DNA from: Reticulitermes speratus
Taxonomy: Eukaryota; Arthropoda; Insecta; Blattodea; Rhinotermitidae
Reading direction: 5' to 3'
DNA length: 64,000 bases
Assembly: GCA_021186555.1 (NCBI GenBank)
Contig: JAJKFL010000010.1
Span: 8,786,585-8,850,584, forward strand
The notes beneath the pieces are model-generated. The model had not been told where the DNA came from. It was given only the letters and a program-made list of their open reading frames with translations, and searched no databases. The translations under genes were made by a program, and so were the position numbers. Each line of letters starts with the position of its first letter. The first letter of the stretch is position 1. This document shows positions 35,915 through 47,954 of the stretch, one piece after another.

Positions 35915-37109
35915 GTGCACAATGGGAATGAATTGTCTTAAAATTGTAGTTTTGATTTTGGAGCTGCAAGAGAGAACCCTTTTATATGCTAAGTGTACAA
36001 TGTAATGAGAAAGGGATGTGGGAGGTTTAAAAAAATAACAGCAACACATATGTGTTATGAATAGTAGATTGTAATGAACTCAGGACCCTGATCTGTGTGA
36101 TGAATACATAAGTTTATACTGGACGCAGTATTCGTAGTTCACGTGTTCAGTGAATGAGTTGGTTGGATACCTTAAACAATGTTTCACCACAGCAGCTTTC
36201 CCAGTAGACTTACATTGATACGTCTTCATAATGTCTCTGAATTTCGTTGACGTTCTGAACTTATTTAATTTTAAATTCACTCCCAGCTGTTTCCTGCTGT
36301 ACTATTGAATTGGTCACCAAGACAAACTCCTGATTCTCAAACTCAACCTCGTGGATACTTTTCAGCATTATAAGATAAACTTTACTTTTGTAATGATCTT
36401 CAAGACACTACTGGAAATGTCCCTAAGGCTGAAGTTCATGACCTGTGACTGAAAATTGTTGCAATGTTTTCATGAGTAATTAATGGAATGTCCATTGTCT
36501 CACAGTTTTTTGTAACCCTGCCATAATCCACGTCACGTCTCGGTCATCCTGGGATTAAATCCTGTGTTAAGCCATCCACAAACGTAGTTCTCATTCGCTC
36601 TGTGTGGAAACTCCCTGATTAGAAACTAGATGAAATGTCTTGGTAAGCTTTACAGCCAGGGTCAGAAATGGCTTATCAGAACTAGGTAGATAGTCAGTGA
36701 CCACGTGAAAAGCACAGACACTGGCAAATACACATTATGAAGGGTTCTTATCACAGCACAGGTTAGCAGAGTGTTGTGCGTCTCAAGCTTAGATAAAGTT
36801 ACTGCACAGCAAGATCTTTTAAAACGGTGGAAAATATCATTTTCCGCATCATACAGACTAAAATTTTAATGTTTCATGGAACAAGGGCACTCACAGTGTT
36901 GAATTTTCATCATACATATGAAAATTTAAAAACTGGGAGGTTTACCGTGATAATCTGTAGATATGCCACTTCCTTCTTTTTCCTGCAGACAGTGTTTTTA
37001 GCATGCTTTCTGCCAATCTGAAGTTTGAAAAAGGAAACGCTCCTAATTTGATGAATAATATTTAAAATTGATGTGTGGTCAATTACAGTTGAAGCCCATG
37101 AAGATCCCT
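35915..37109. other. stretch without a recognised feature
   Basis: No coding, RNA or repeat signal is recognised. Confidence 0.35.
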
Positions 37110-37345
37110 GTGCGTGCCATGAAGTCATGTAGGAGAGAGGAGGTATAGCTCCATGCATTCATAACCTCAGAACTGGATAAAAGTGGTCAGTTTCACATTC
37201 CTGTGTTTGCTCCAACAAAATAGGCAATGGAACCCCATGAATATGAGGCTGGGTTGGCTCCATAGATGGTCTGAATGCTTTGGAGAAGTGAGAAAACTCT
37301 TGCCTGTGCCAGGAATTGAATGAAACATACTGACATGACAGTTAT
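37110..37345 (-). mobile_element. SINE C copy, diverged
   Basis: GCGTGCCATGAAGTCATGTA, GAGGTATAGCTCCATGCATT, GAGGCTGGGTTGGCTCCATA and TTGGAGAAGTGAGAAAACTC lie in SINE C order on the minus strand. The B box has decayed to AGGAATTGAAT. Confidence 0.7.
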
Positions 37346-37921
37346 AAATTCATTGGACTTGCTAAGTTCATTCACATCTAGCTGTTGACACTGGAATTAT
37401 GTACATGACAATTACAATTGCCTCTAGATGTACAGAAACTAAACCATGTAGAAGCTCTCGCATACAGGCTACCTCTTAAACCAAACTGTTCTGCCATTTC
37501 TTCAGTTTCACTAAAGTTAAAATATGTGCTGTCTGGTTGATTGCCAATTTCCAGCTACTGCAACAGCTTTATTGAAGTTTAACATATTTAAACTGTAGTT
37601 ATGCAGCTGACGTCAACTACTTAATGAAACTCCTCAAAATTGTTTTCTGTTTTTCACAGGTGTATCACCAGCCTTTAAATCCAAAGAAATGCCTTATCGG
37701 TACTTGCCTTTGGAATTCCAGAATACAGTTTTACTGGCTTTTTTATCTACCTCATTATTTCTGTTTTCAGTTCAGCAACTCAACTGAAAGTTCTGACAAC
37801 TCCAAAAATGTGCCTAACATTGTTGAAAACTTGTCTTATATTGTCCCTCACCTTTAGTTCTTTCTGCAATTGATGGTGAATCATTTGAATCAGCAGTACC
37901 TGAGTCGTGATGTGTTGCCAC

Positions 37922-38312
37922 CAGGGGTGCACCCAAGGTGTGAGGGGGGCTGTAGCCTGCCAGCCCTCCCCTCCAAACCCCACAAAACAAAAATTTAAAA
38001 AACAGATTTTGTAGACATGATATCAAGCATTTTACATGATTTACCCTGCAGCCAAAATCAGCTATTGAAATTAGCTGATTACTAGTACAATAGAATTTTT
38101 GATAATAAATTAATAAAATTTTAAAATAACAAGAAGATAGGTTAGTGTGATTGAGTCTTGGAACATGCAGTTATTTTCGTATGTATATAAATGCAGTTGC
38201 AAACAGTGTTATGTTACTAATGACATGATTTTTATAACAATTTTTAAAATAAACATAAAATGTATACAGCCTCTGGGTCACCCCCCAATGAAAAATTCTG
38301 GGTGCGCACCTG
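37922..38312. mobile_element. hAT-like non-autonomous element
   Basis: The ends CAGGGGTGCACCCAAGG and TCTGGGTGCGCACCTG are inverted. The flanks GTTGCCAC and GTTTCGAC fit an aged 8-bp duplication. Length 391 bp. Subterminal CCCCTCC/GGGGTGAC tracts; no ORF. Confidence 0.72.
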
Positions 38313-39456
38313 GTTTCGACAGATTTGTGTAAAACTGCCCCCATTGCCTTCACAGTTAGATGTGACTAAGTAACCCACCATACACTGAATACGAGGTCAG
38401 TTTTCAGTGACAGACGTCATGTCTTAATTTTTAAGAGAACTGTGATAAAAGAATATAGGCCTACATAAATTATTAAAATCCTACATCTGCATTTATAGCA
38501 ACACTCGCACCAAGTTCACGCCTATGTGAAGCATTGAAATTGTGAAGAAACAGGTTTGCAACTCTTGACTTCTCCAAATATAACTGATACTCTGACCTGG
38601 TTTTATACTTTGGCGAGTTAACGTTCCCTAATTCCAGAGCAAAATGTTTCTTCTCATGCATGGACCAGTAGAAGCTGTGTACCATTTTTTTCAATCAGCA
38701 AATGACTGCATCGGCCACATTTGTTTGCCAGAGCAAACTGCGATGCATAAAAATCATTTAGGCGAACTGCTCTCTAAATTGGGAACTATCTCGGTGCAGT
38801 TATTTTCGTATCCCGCATTCGTCATAAAAAATTCGACTGTTGGTCATCGTACTTTTTATTTGTCCGACAGTGGAAATGAAACGAGGCATAGGAAGAATAT
38901 TTGACGAAAAAGGGAAGATGGGATTTCGAATCTTCTATGTCGCTCCCAACTCTTGTCATCTGGGATAAACGTTACTTTTGTTGAAACTTTCTGTACATGT
39001 CGTGTGTCGTTCGTTCTCATTACTGCAAACCTTCTTAAGTGGGAATACTGTAAGAATTAGTTTTTGATTTTCTGTATTTTGGTTATTACATTTAAATGTA
39101 TTTCTTATTCAAGTATCACACACGGTTCTCAAAAAAATCTTTTTAAGCCCGCCTCTCTCAAAGTCTGTTGAATAAAAATAAGTCTCTTGTTCTTTCTTTA
39201 GTCTGTTGTAGTAATGAATGAAGGCAGGCTTAATGAGAGGTGAGAGTGATATCTGTGGAACTGAAAGTCTTTGCCTCACGTCGGCCGGTCGAGTGCGATG
39301 CAAATTCCGGCAAGCAGGTGGCAATCGTTGGTTGCTTCGCTGGGAAAGGATGCGTGCTGTGTGTGTGTGTGTGGTGATGTGATAGTTAGAAGGTTGAGTT
39401 TGTTGTAGCTTTTACGTAGACAACATACAGTCCACACGAAGTGCACTTAGTTGGTA
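38313..39456. other. stretch without a recognised feature
   Basis: A (TG)n microsatellite lies at about 39357-39375. Otherwise there is nothing I can name. It has less repeat content than its surroundings, which would suit a gene-proximal region. Confidence 0.35.
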
Positions 39457-39503
39457 ATGGCACGGGTTGTTGCTGTGACTGTCTTGTCTGACATAACCAA
39501 AAG
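39457..39503 (+). CDS. candidate first coding exon (weak)
   Basis: ATG at 39457 opens MARVVAVTVLSDITK, then a good donor (AAG|GTAGGC) at 39503/39504. It sits in a repeat-poor, CG-richer stretch downstream of a (TG)n tract, as first exons often do. No continuation exon is identified in the remaining 24 kb, and the peptide matches no protein I can name. It may be chance. Confidence 0.18.
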
Positions 39504-41177
39504 GTAGGCAAGATTACTAATCAAGTTATCGTTCAAACCATAACATGTAATATATGTCCGTATGAATGCAGCTTAGTTGTTGTTCAGCCCAAATAGTGTA
39601 ACCTTTTTTTTGATCTGTTATTGAAGTGCAATGATTTATGAACTGGTTGTAATGTGCTGCAGAATTTCTTATTTACAATGTAAAGGTGAAACGCGGATTA
39701 TGTTTGCATCAAAGTCATGTTAATCAATGTTGACGCTGCCTGTTTCAAAACGAGACGAATGGCCGTGTTAAAATGTTGTTACATAATTCGTGGAAGATGG
39801 GCATTATTGTCATTTGACACAATATAAAATAACATGAACTTGATGTGAATGACGTTACTGCAGTATGTCATAACGTGAATACTGGAAGAGTCTTTGAGAC
39901 AATGCCAGTGGGTTGTAGGGCCATATATACGCTACACTGTTATAGTTTCAAGGATGTGGTAAATCGTTTCGTGTGTTTTAAAGCCTAACCAGAAACTTGA
40001 CATGCATTGATATTTGTGTTGTATGAACCGTATTACGTATTTATTTTATGTAGACATTTAGATCTTTTGTTTTGGCTTGCATTCATTAAAGGTAGATGGT
40101 GATTGCTTAAAACGTAATATTTTTCCATGCTGAAGCAATCAACGGATCAGGATTTTAAGTGTAGAATACGATCGTGCTTAAGAAAAAGGCATTGAGAAAT
40201 ATTTGACTGCCAAATGTAGCTGTGAGGTGATAGTAGGTATGCAGTGCGGGCAGAGTAGGGGATATATTTAGTACACGGACGTCTTAACAATGATTTACAT
40301 TCCGAGTCATTCCATTGTTGGTGGAATAAAAATACAACTGACACATGAATGCCAGAACATGCACTCTTCAATAGAGACTGTAAACATATTTTTTTTAAAA
40401 ATGAAATTAGGTTTTAAGCGTGATTTTGAAAGAGAAATCAAGGTCGGTCACGGAAATTGCGTGGGTGTGACGACAGCGCCGCCCAATTCCCACGGCATTG
40501 TGTAGCACAACTCGGCCTGGCGATCGATAAGCGGTTCTGGCAGCAAGTACTTCAGACTGAACAGTACCGTCGGAGAGGTTGGTACACCCATTCTGCGTTA
40601 TGTTCGTAATAAACCGCAGATTATGTACTTCCTATTTTATATTTAATAGAATTTCTAACGAGTGTTATCTGCAGTGCTTCTCCCGTGTGTAGCTTCGTTA
40701 GACGTCAAATTGGTGTTCAGATTTCTATGTGATTTTGCGTCTGGAATTTACAGACAGTCTTTGTAAAAGTCTCCTTGGTTTTCACAGTTCCGGGTTCGAA
40801 TCTCGAGTGGAGCGTAACGTTGTTTTATTACACTTTTTCTATGAAATATTTGAATTTAATCTTATGGTTGGACATCCAGTTTTGTTGAGTGAATAGGCGA
40901 ATAAAGCACTAGACCGTCAGTCACAGGTATATTTTAGACTCTACCCTTTAATGCCTATAACTTGCTACATGTTTCCGCTTTTTTTTATAAGGTACCATCA
41001 GCCACGAGTATCAAAAGTGTAAGAGAGGTATATACAGAAAAACATCAGTAGTTAAAAAGGAGTTATACCTCAATCTTGCCGCTTTCTTCTCTAAGAAATA
41101 AGCCAGATGCAGTTCAAATGCTGAATTTAAGAAATACGAAAACTACAAGTCAGGCATGTACGTATAACGTAACATTC
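39504..41177. other. mostly featureless; one decayed hammerhead-like relic
   Basis: At about 41017-40965 (-) GGCTGATGGTACC...GGAAACATGTAGC resembles the relics at 17133 (+) and 30787 (+), but stem II is lost. GGGTTCGAATCTCG at about 40793 is an isolated B-box-like string. No gene is recognised. Confidence 0.35.
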
Positions 41178-41565
41178 AGGTGCGTTCGCGTAACCATTGT
41201 TGCCGTGTAAAAGCAATAAGTATTACGTAGTCTGAGTGTGTGTCTGTAGCCTTAGTTATCCAGCATGCAAAGCGCATGCGCCGTATTATATTGTCATCTG
41301 TGGTCTTTCTGGCCCTAGAGCAGTTTTCCACATTGTCTCATAAACGGCATGATTTTCGGGAATAAAGTTACTGAACATAAAATGTGTTTTGATTTTCTCT
41401 AGGTCTTCATGTAATGTACCCCTTTATTCTTGTCGGATTTCAATTAAACTTGATTTTTTCGCGACAGTTTCGATAAATCGTCAAATATCAAATTTTGATG
41501 AAAATCCCTCCATTGGGAGCCGAGTTCTATACGGACAGACGGTCAGACATGGTGGTGGTACGTGA
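41178..41565. mobile_element. element A copy, one end lost
   Basis: It starts GGTGCGTTCGCGTAACC with the usual ACGTATAACGTAAC flank and contains GCATGCAAAGCGCATGCGCC. It ends at CAGACGGTCAGACATGG without the GCGAACGCGCCT tip. Confidence 0.75.
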
Positions 41566-41964
41566 AATTAATATAACCTGACCAGCTCCACTTCTGACAG
41601 AACAAAAGAAAATGTTCTTGTATTCGTGGCGGACGACATGCCCTCATGCTTGTCCCTCGTCATTACTCAAGAATCATTGGTAAAGAATTTTCAATTACAG
41701 AATGCGTCGACCGCGACGCAGTGTCGATTTTTTTTAAAACGAAATCGTAATTGCTGCTTTCCGAGTTCCGAGAATGACGACCCAGTTGAGCTGTGAGAAC
41801 GCTGAGTGTTCAAACGCGTATTCTTACGAAACTGGCCGATTCTACGTATTCGTGGGTAGTTTATGTCAAATGACTTCCAACATGTGGGCCGCGGACCCGT
41901 TGGGGTGTGCGATGATGAACTATGGGGCCTTTAAATATATTTTCAGTAATTCTAATGTTATCCC

Positions 41965-42205
41965 TGTCCACGCCATGAAGGTATATAGGGAGAGCAAGAG
42001 GTAAGGCTCCACTCATTCTAACCTCGGCACTAGATGGAGGTGAGTGCTCAACTCACGCCCGGCCGCTTTACCCCCAGAAAACAACCCTAGTGTCCATTGA
42101 ATAAGAGTCTGGGGTGGGTCCCAGAGGCGGTCTGTACGGTTTTGGAGAAGAGAAGAACTCTTGCCCCTGCCGGGATTCGAACACCAAATCCCGTTACTAA
42201 ATAGT
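41965..42205 (-). mobile_element. SINE C copy
   Basis: CCACGCCATGAAGGTATATA, CCTCGGCACTAGATGGAGGT, CGGCCGCTTTACCCCCAG, TTTTGGAGAAGAGAAGAACT and B box GGGATTCGAAC lie in SINE C order on the minus strand. It is well preserved. Confidence 0.85.
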
Positions 42206-42242
42206 GTATCCGATATATACTGCTGTTTTTAATATGATTGTA

Positions 42243-43368
42243 CAGGCGCTCCCAGACTTACGACACACGTGGCTTACGACTATGATACAATAACATGAAC
42301 CAGTGTCTTCCACCAGCAAAACCACTGTTGAAGATGGCGAAGCTATTCTTGGTCGTTTTCTACATGTTTCACCTGCCTTCTCTAATTACTTCAATTAATG
42401 TGCATGTAAACTAACAGAATACATGTACTATACAAAAACGTGAAAGTAAAATTGTCCCTTTTCACCCCATGAAGGGATAGAGGGGGAGTAGAGGTATGCC
42501 TCCACCTTTCTTAACCTCGGCGCTAGACGAAGGTGAGTTGTCAACATCACACCCAGGCCGTTGTACCCGCGGCATCCATGGAATAGGACGCCGGTCTGGA
42601 CGTTCTGGAGAAGAGAAAATCTCTTGCCCTTAACGGGATTTGAACCCCTGACCGTCCAGTCCATAGCCTGGTCGCTGTACCACCAATTATGTACATTGCT
42701 GCGATGAATAATGGTAATGTACTGTCCATGTGCGGGGAGGCCCATTGACAAGCGAACCCAGACACACGGCAAGCTTGACGGTCTTACATTCCTCATATGT
42801 AGTATAACTTACCGCATGTTAGAGTAACTCTCAGACTGTTGATACCTGGTGGACAGATTATTATAAATACTTACTGTATTGTCTAGAAATTGCCGATACT
42901 GCGCGGGAAGTGTAACGCCAGCTGCATGACTCGCACACCGCCAGTCTTATCGTCGCGTGTACGGTGCAACGCATCACATTAGTCACACAGTCGAGCTTTA
43001 TCTTATATGCGTAACAGACAGGTGAAGCACATTTCCTTCGTTCCTGAGTAAGCAGTACAGTTTAATACGGAGGACTTTCACTGTGGAAACCTACATAAGG
43101 AAGAAATTGTACGAGAAGTGTCGCAGGAAGTTTAGAATACGGTTCACCGTGTTTCAGTTCCTTCGAAATCAAGAATGTGTGAGAGTTGGAGGAGACTTGC
43201 CCTGATATGCGTTAAGTTATATGTATTATATGCGGAAATGTAAGGCTCTTAAGCTTGCCGTGCGTCTGGGTTCGGTTTTCAATTGAACTTCCTTTATATA
43301 TATAACATATTGCGGACTTACGACTACGTCGTCGGAACGGAACCCCATCGAAAGTCGGACAGTGCCTG
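42243..43368. mobile_element. large inverted-repeat element, pogo-like tips
   Basis: The left tip CAGGCGCTCCCAGACTTACG (after TA at 42241) and the right tip ...GAAAGTCGGACAGTGCCTG are imperfect inverses containing ACTTACGAC/GTCGTAAGT-type motifs. Inside, 42745-42800 and 43225-43283 form a second inverted pair (AGCGAACCCAGACACACGGC and its inverse). A SINE C copy (42459-42690) sits between. The pairing suggests one TA-target element containing or carrying another. No transposase is recognised. Confidence 0.5.
42459..42690 (-). mobile_element. SINE C copy
   Basis: CCATGAAGGGATAGAGGGGG, CCTCGGCGCTAGACGAAGG, TCTGGACGTTCTGGAGAAG and head GGGATTTGAACCCC...CCATAGCCTGGTCGC lie on the minus strand. 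Confidence 0.85.
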
Positions 43369-43377
43369 TTGTTTTTT

Positions 43378-43680
43378 TACGTGGTGAAGGGCCCCGCAGC
43401 AGATGCTACGGACGCACCACAGCCTTAAGGCTTTTTGTGCAACCCTATGATGAAGATGAGCAGTTTTTTTTTACCAAGTTTTACAAGTAATGGAGCACCA
43501 GTGGAATGAAATTGACAGGGGAAAACCGACAACTCAGAGAAAAACCTGTCCCAGTGCCACTTTGTCCACCACACACCCCACATGGACACCCGGGATCGAA
43601 CCCGGGCCTCCACAGTGAGAGGGGGCCCGGCGGACTAACCGCCTGGGGCCATGGCACGGCCGTGCCTCTTGGTAAAAGAT
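43378..43680 (-). mobile_element. SINE D copy
   Basis: The same repeat as 57947-58207, inverse: GAAGGGCCCCGCAGCAGATG, GCACCACAGCCTTAAGGC, TGGAGCACCAGTGGAATGAA, CACCCGGGATCGAACCCGGG (B box) and a GC-rich tRNA-like head to 43675. It abuts the 44-bp minisatellite. Confidence 0.85.
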
Positions 43681-43710
43681 GTGAATTCACCGAGTCCATA
43701 ATAAGTGCTT

Positions 43711-44468
43711 TGTCAGCACGTATTGTCTCAAGTAACGGTGCCAAAATGTACAACTGTCAGCACGTATTGTCTCAAGTAACGGTGCCAAAATGTACAACTG
43801 TCAGCACGTATTGTCTCAAGTAACGGTGCCAAAATGTACAACTGTCAGCACGTATTGTCTCAAGTAACGGTGCCAAAATGTACAACTGTCAGCACGTATT
43901 GTCTCAAGTAACGGTGCCAAAATGTACAACTGTCAGCACGTATTGTCTCAAGTAACGGTGCCAAAATGTACAACTGTCAGCACGTATTGTCTCAAGCAAC
44001 GTGCCAAAATGTACAACTGTCAGCACGTATTGTCTCAAGTAACGGTGCCAAAATGTACAACTGTCAGCACGTATTGTCTCAAGTAACGGTGTCAAAATGT
44101 ACAACTGTCAGCACGTATTGTCTCAAGTAACGGTGCCAAAATGTACAACTGTCAGCACGTATTGTCTCAAGTAACAGTGCCAAAATGTACAACTGTCAGC
44201 ACGTATTGTCTCAAGTAACGGTGACAAAATGTACAACTGTCAGCACGTATTGTCTCAAGTAACGGTGCCAAAATGTACAACTGTCAGCACGTATTGTCTA
44301 AAGTAACGGTGCCAAAATGTACAACTGTCAGCACGTATTGTCTCAAGTAACGGTGCCAAAATGTACAACTGTCAGCACGTATTGTCTAAAGTAACGGTGC
44401 CAAAATGTACAACTGTCAGCACGTATTGTCTCAAGTAACGGTGCCAAAATGTACAACTGTCAGCACGT
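43711..44468. repeat. minisatellite, 44-bp unit, about 17 copies
   Basis: The unit is GTCAGCACGTATTGTCTCAA then GTAACGGTGCCAAAATGTAC and AACT. Copies are nearly identical with a few single-base variants. Units are contiguous, with no spacers. Confidence 0.95.
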
Positions 44469-45114
44469 GGGGGGTCCGTGAAGTTTTTTTGAAGGTAGTA
44501 AGTCACACCCTGATACTCGGAACGGTTAGGAACCACTGGTGTATCCAACAGCAGACATGTCACGCGTTGATCAGCGGACGATATGCATACGATACCGTAT
44601 GAAAGGAAACAAGAAACAGAAATGCAACAGACCGAACGTTAGTGGGAAAGGAAATTGAAAACCTTGAAGCCGTCATTGAAAGATGAGTGATTTCAATTCG
44701 CAAAGCTCATGGAAAGCGAAACGTGACTTTAACTGATCATCCGTAAATGTACCGTAGATACTTTTATCAAAAAACAGATTGTAGCCGTGTTTTCCAAAAT
44801 GTGTACATCGCTTACAGATTATACTGTACACCTTACTGACCCTGTACAGTAACCGTTCAGGAGTTTTTTTTCTTTTAAAGATGCCTCGGAAAAGTCTTCG
44901 CGGCTATAGTTGTCTAAAATAAATAGACCGCGTTGGTGATTTGGCCAGCGGACAGCAACTTAACAGGTCAGTTGTCTTTCGATCAGAATGCATCAGAATA
45001 CGCCAGACTGAAAGCAATAAAATTTCCTTAATTCTATTAATGAGGTCCATTGCTGCTGAGTTGTGTTGCTTACTCAGCGTAACCAGTGCAGGCTTAGTGA
45101 GCCTGTCTCGTCAT
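44469..45114. other. stretch without a recognised feature
   Basis: No gene or repeat family is recognised. Confidence 0.35.
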
Positions 45115-45850
45115 CTAACTAACAAACAAACAAACTAACTAACTCCATGGAGCAGAGTCCTTCTTGAGAAGCTAACAGGTCCTCAGCTAGTCAAGAAATT
45201 CCCCGCATTTTATGGAACCCGAAGGTTCATTACCGCATTCACAAGAGCCTATCCTGAGCCATATCAATCCAGTTCATGCCCCCCAACCAACCTCTTGAAG
45301 ATCCATTTAATATTATCCTCCCATCTACGCCTGGGTCTTCCAAGTGGTCTTCTTCCCTCAGGTCTCCCCACCAAAATCCTGTATGCACCTCTACCCTCCC
45401 CCATACGTGCTACATGCCCCGCCCACATCATTATTCTTGATTTGATCCCCCGAATAATATTTGGTGATGAGTACAGATCATTAAGTTCCTCGTTATGTAG
45501 TCTTCTCCACTCCCCTGTTACCCCGTCCCCCTTAGGCCCAAATATCCCCCTCAGCACCCTATTCTCGAACACCCTCAGCCTATGTTCCTCCCTCAGTGTG
45601 AGAGACCAAGTCTCACACCCATACAAAACAACAGGCAAAATTACAGTTCTGTGTATCTTAATCTTTGTATTTTTGGATAGCAAACTGGAAGACAGAAGAT
45701 TCTGCACTGAATGATAACAAGCACTCCCCGACTTCAGTCTGCTCTTAATTTCTTCCTGAATGGAATTTCGATTCGTTAGAGTGTTCTCCAATATTTGAAC
45801 TGTTCCACCCTTTCAAAGGATTTATTATCTATCTTTATGTTGTGATTTTG
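45115..45850 (-). mobile_element. LINE, 5'-truncated, coding end nearly intact
   Basis: The minus strand reads IDNKSFERVEQFKY, then IQEEIKSRLKSGSACYHSVQ, VVLYGCETWSLTLREEHRL, FENRVLRGIFGPK, LHNEELNDLYSSPNIIR, MWAGHVARMGEGRGAYRIL and RRPLGRPRRRWEDN, the post-RT tail of a LINE ORF2. The stop or frameshift falls near 45264. The 3' UTR runs to a (GTTA/GTTT)n tail at 45115-45142. Fragments of the same family occur at 8.4, 10.6, 17.7, 21.0 and 51.4 kb. I recall this protein tail as very common in Periplaneta americana. Confidence 0.88.
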
Positions 45851-46570
45851 TCATCTACTGAATAATTTTTGTGTTGCAGTAATACACATGATAATGTTTA
45901 CAGAATTGGATAATTTAAGTAAATGAAGCCCGTACGTGTATATGGGCCTATACGTTGGATATTCTGTTGTGTTGCTGTATTACGATGATGGTACAGTCCC
46001 TTACTCAAGAGAATGCAGTTGACCTACACTGCAAGGGTAGATCCCTGCACACTCCCTACGACTGTCGGGAGAAAACCTATGCATCCGCTCAAAGACAAGG
46101 TCATTAACACTGTATGATCTTCTTTCCACTGGTCGCGATTTTTTACGTGTTTCGTTCATAACAGCCTAAAGTCAAATGTATGCACAACGCTAGTAACACT
46201 TCAGAAAATATCTGTGTTATCTCACACGCACAAAACACGACTACATTTCAGCCAAATGTATTTTTTAAGTGGAATACATTGGGTACTGGTCACAAACAAG
46301 GGAAGTCAACTTTCCCCGGGCGCAAACTACTTCCAAGGTCAACTGCAAACTCCTCAGTCAGTATCAGTACGTTTTCTGTATTGAATGATTTTGGTAGATT
46401 AAAGTCTGCATACTAGTAGGTTGATCCAGGTAGTTCGTATATATTATTATGAAAAGGGCCCCGACGTTGCATTGGGCTCCAGACCTGTAAGCATCTCAGT
46501 TTTAGATGGCTCAATGTTCCGGCAGTTTGGTTGCGTGTGTGCTACTGTGTTTGGGCAGAGCACGTGCAAA
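45851..46570. other. stretch without a recognised feature
   Basis: No gene or repeat family is recognised. Confidence 0.35.
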
Positions 46571-46800
46571 CATGCCGGCTGAACCCACAAGGCGAACTAG
46601 GCGGTCGCCTTGGGCGACAAAACTTCGGAAAGTAGGAGTGAAGTGTTTTGATGACTAAATTTCTCAAAACTGACAACAGAGTGTTATTGCCATTAATTTA
46701 TGTTGTGTTACAGGAGACGAGATTTATCGTGGTGGGGGTGGGTGGGGGAGGTGAAAGCTTAAACTTCGTCTAGGTGGCAAAAACATTTGAGCGGGCCCTG
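46571..46800. mobile_element. hAT-like MITE
   Basis: The left end has GCCGGCTGAACCCACAAGGC and GCGGTCGCCTTGGGCGAC; the right end has GGTGGCAAAAACATTTGAGC and GGGCCCTG. The ends are imperfect inverses of the CAGGGCCGGCTCAAG type. The TGGGGGTGGGTGGGGGAGG tract at 46733-46751 could form a G-quadruplex. Confidence 0.55.
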
Positions 46801-46918
46801 GATGTATGGGAATAGACATGCCATTGTACAGGGCCAGGACTGACTTCTTCACTACAAATGAGAGTAGATGGGCCGGGTGCAGACAAACATGAGTGGAAGA
46901 CTGTTTTGGAAGTATTGT

Positions 46919-47405
46919 TCTAGACGCGTTTAGAAAATGGCGGAAAACAACTATTAGCTTCGTCACGTCTGTCTGTCCGTCCCCAAGGGATAGCTCGGCT
47001 CCCACTGGACGGATTTTCACGAAATTCTGTATTTCAGTATTTTTCGAAAATCTGTCGAGAAAATACAAGTTTCATTAAAATCTGACAAGAATAACGGGCA
47101 CTTTACATGAAGAGCTATGTACATTTATGATAATATCTCGCTGAATTCTGCTTAGAATGAGAAATGTTTCAGACAAAAGTTGTAGAGAAAATCAAAACAC
47201 ACATTTTATGTTCGGTAACATTTTTTTCCGAAAATCGTGCCGTTTATGATTTAATGTGGGAGAATATGGTAGAGCCAGACAGGCCACAGGTGACAATATA
47301 ATACGGCGCATGCGCTTTGCATGCTGGATAACTAAGGCTACAACACGCACTCAGAATATGCAATACTTACTGTTTTCCCACGACAATGGTTACGCGAACG
47401 CGCCT
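46919..47405. mobile_element. element A copy
   Basis: It runs from TAGACGCGTTTAGAAAATGG to TTACGCGAACGCGCCT, same orientation as copy 1, about 487 bp. It contains GCCAGACAGGCCACAGGTGA and GGCGCATGCGCTTTGCATGC. Confidence 0.82.
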
Positions 47406-47494
47406 CAATATTACGTTTACGTACATCGTCTGTCTAGTTTGGGATTTTTTTTGGCAGTACTGTTTGTAATTGTTGATGAAGCTGACAGCTGCAG

Positions 47495-47755
47495 TCAGTA
47501 TAATAACCAGGCCATGGGCTAGACGACCGAAGAACCTGGGTTCGATTTCCGGCAGAGGATAGGAAATGATTCTCTACTCCAGAGCGTCCAGACCGTCCTC
47601 GGGCCTACCCAACCTTTTGTCCGGTGGGTAACAGGGGATGTGTCCCCGGGAGTAAAGTGGCCAGGCCGTGAAGCTAACCACTCCCATCTAGTGCCGAGGT
47701 CAAGAATTCGTGGAGTTATAACTCCACTTCCCATATTCCTTTATGGTATGCTGCT
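47495..47755 (+). mobile_element. SINE C copy, near full length
   Basis: Head CAGTATAATAACCAGGCCAT and B box GGGTTCGATTTCC, then CCAGAGCGTCCAGACCGTCC, GTAAAGTGGCCAGGCCGTGA and TAGTGCCGAGGTCAAGAATT, ending CCTTTATGGTATGCTG. It lies between two oppositely oriented element A copies. Confidence 0.82.
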
Positions 47756-47954
47756 ACAGAGAAAACTTTACCTGTGGTTGGTGGAGCCGAGATTAATCCA
47801 GACTCGGTTCAAAATTTACGTCAAATGAAAGACCAAGAGGAAGAACACGAAGAATGGCGATTTTTTGGAGAACAAATGTGAATGAAACTGGATGGATTAT
47901 CAAACGCTTCTGATGTCAGAGCAAGGCAGGCAATGTACGTATAACTTAACATTG

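Noticed and set aside
43711-44468. Regular repeats resembling a CRISPR array
   Set aside because: Units are contiguous with no unique spacers, and the setting is an animal genome. It is a minisatellite.
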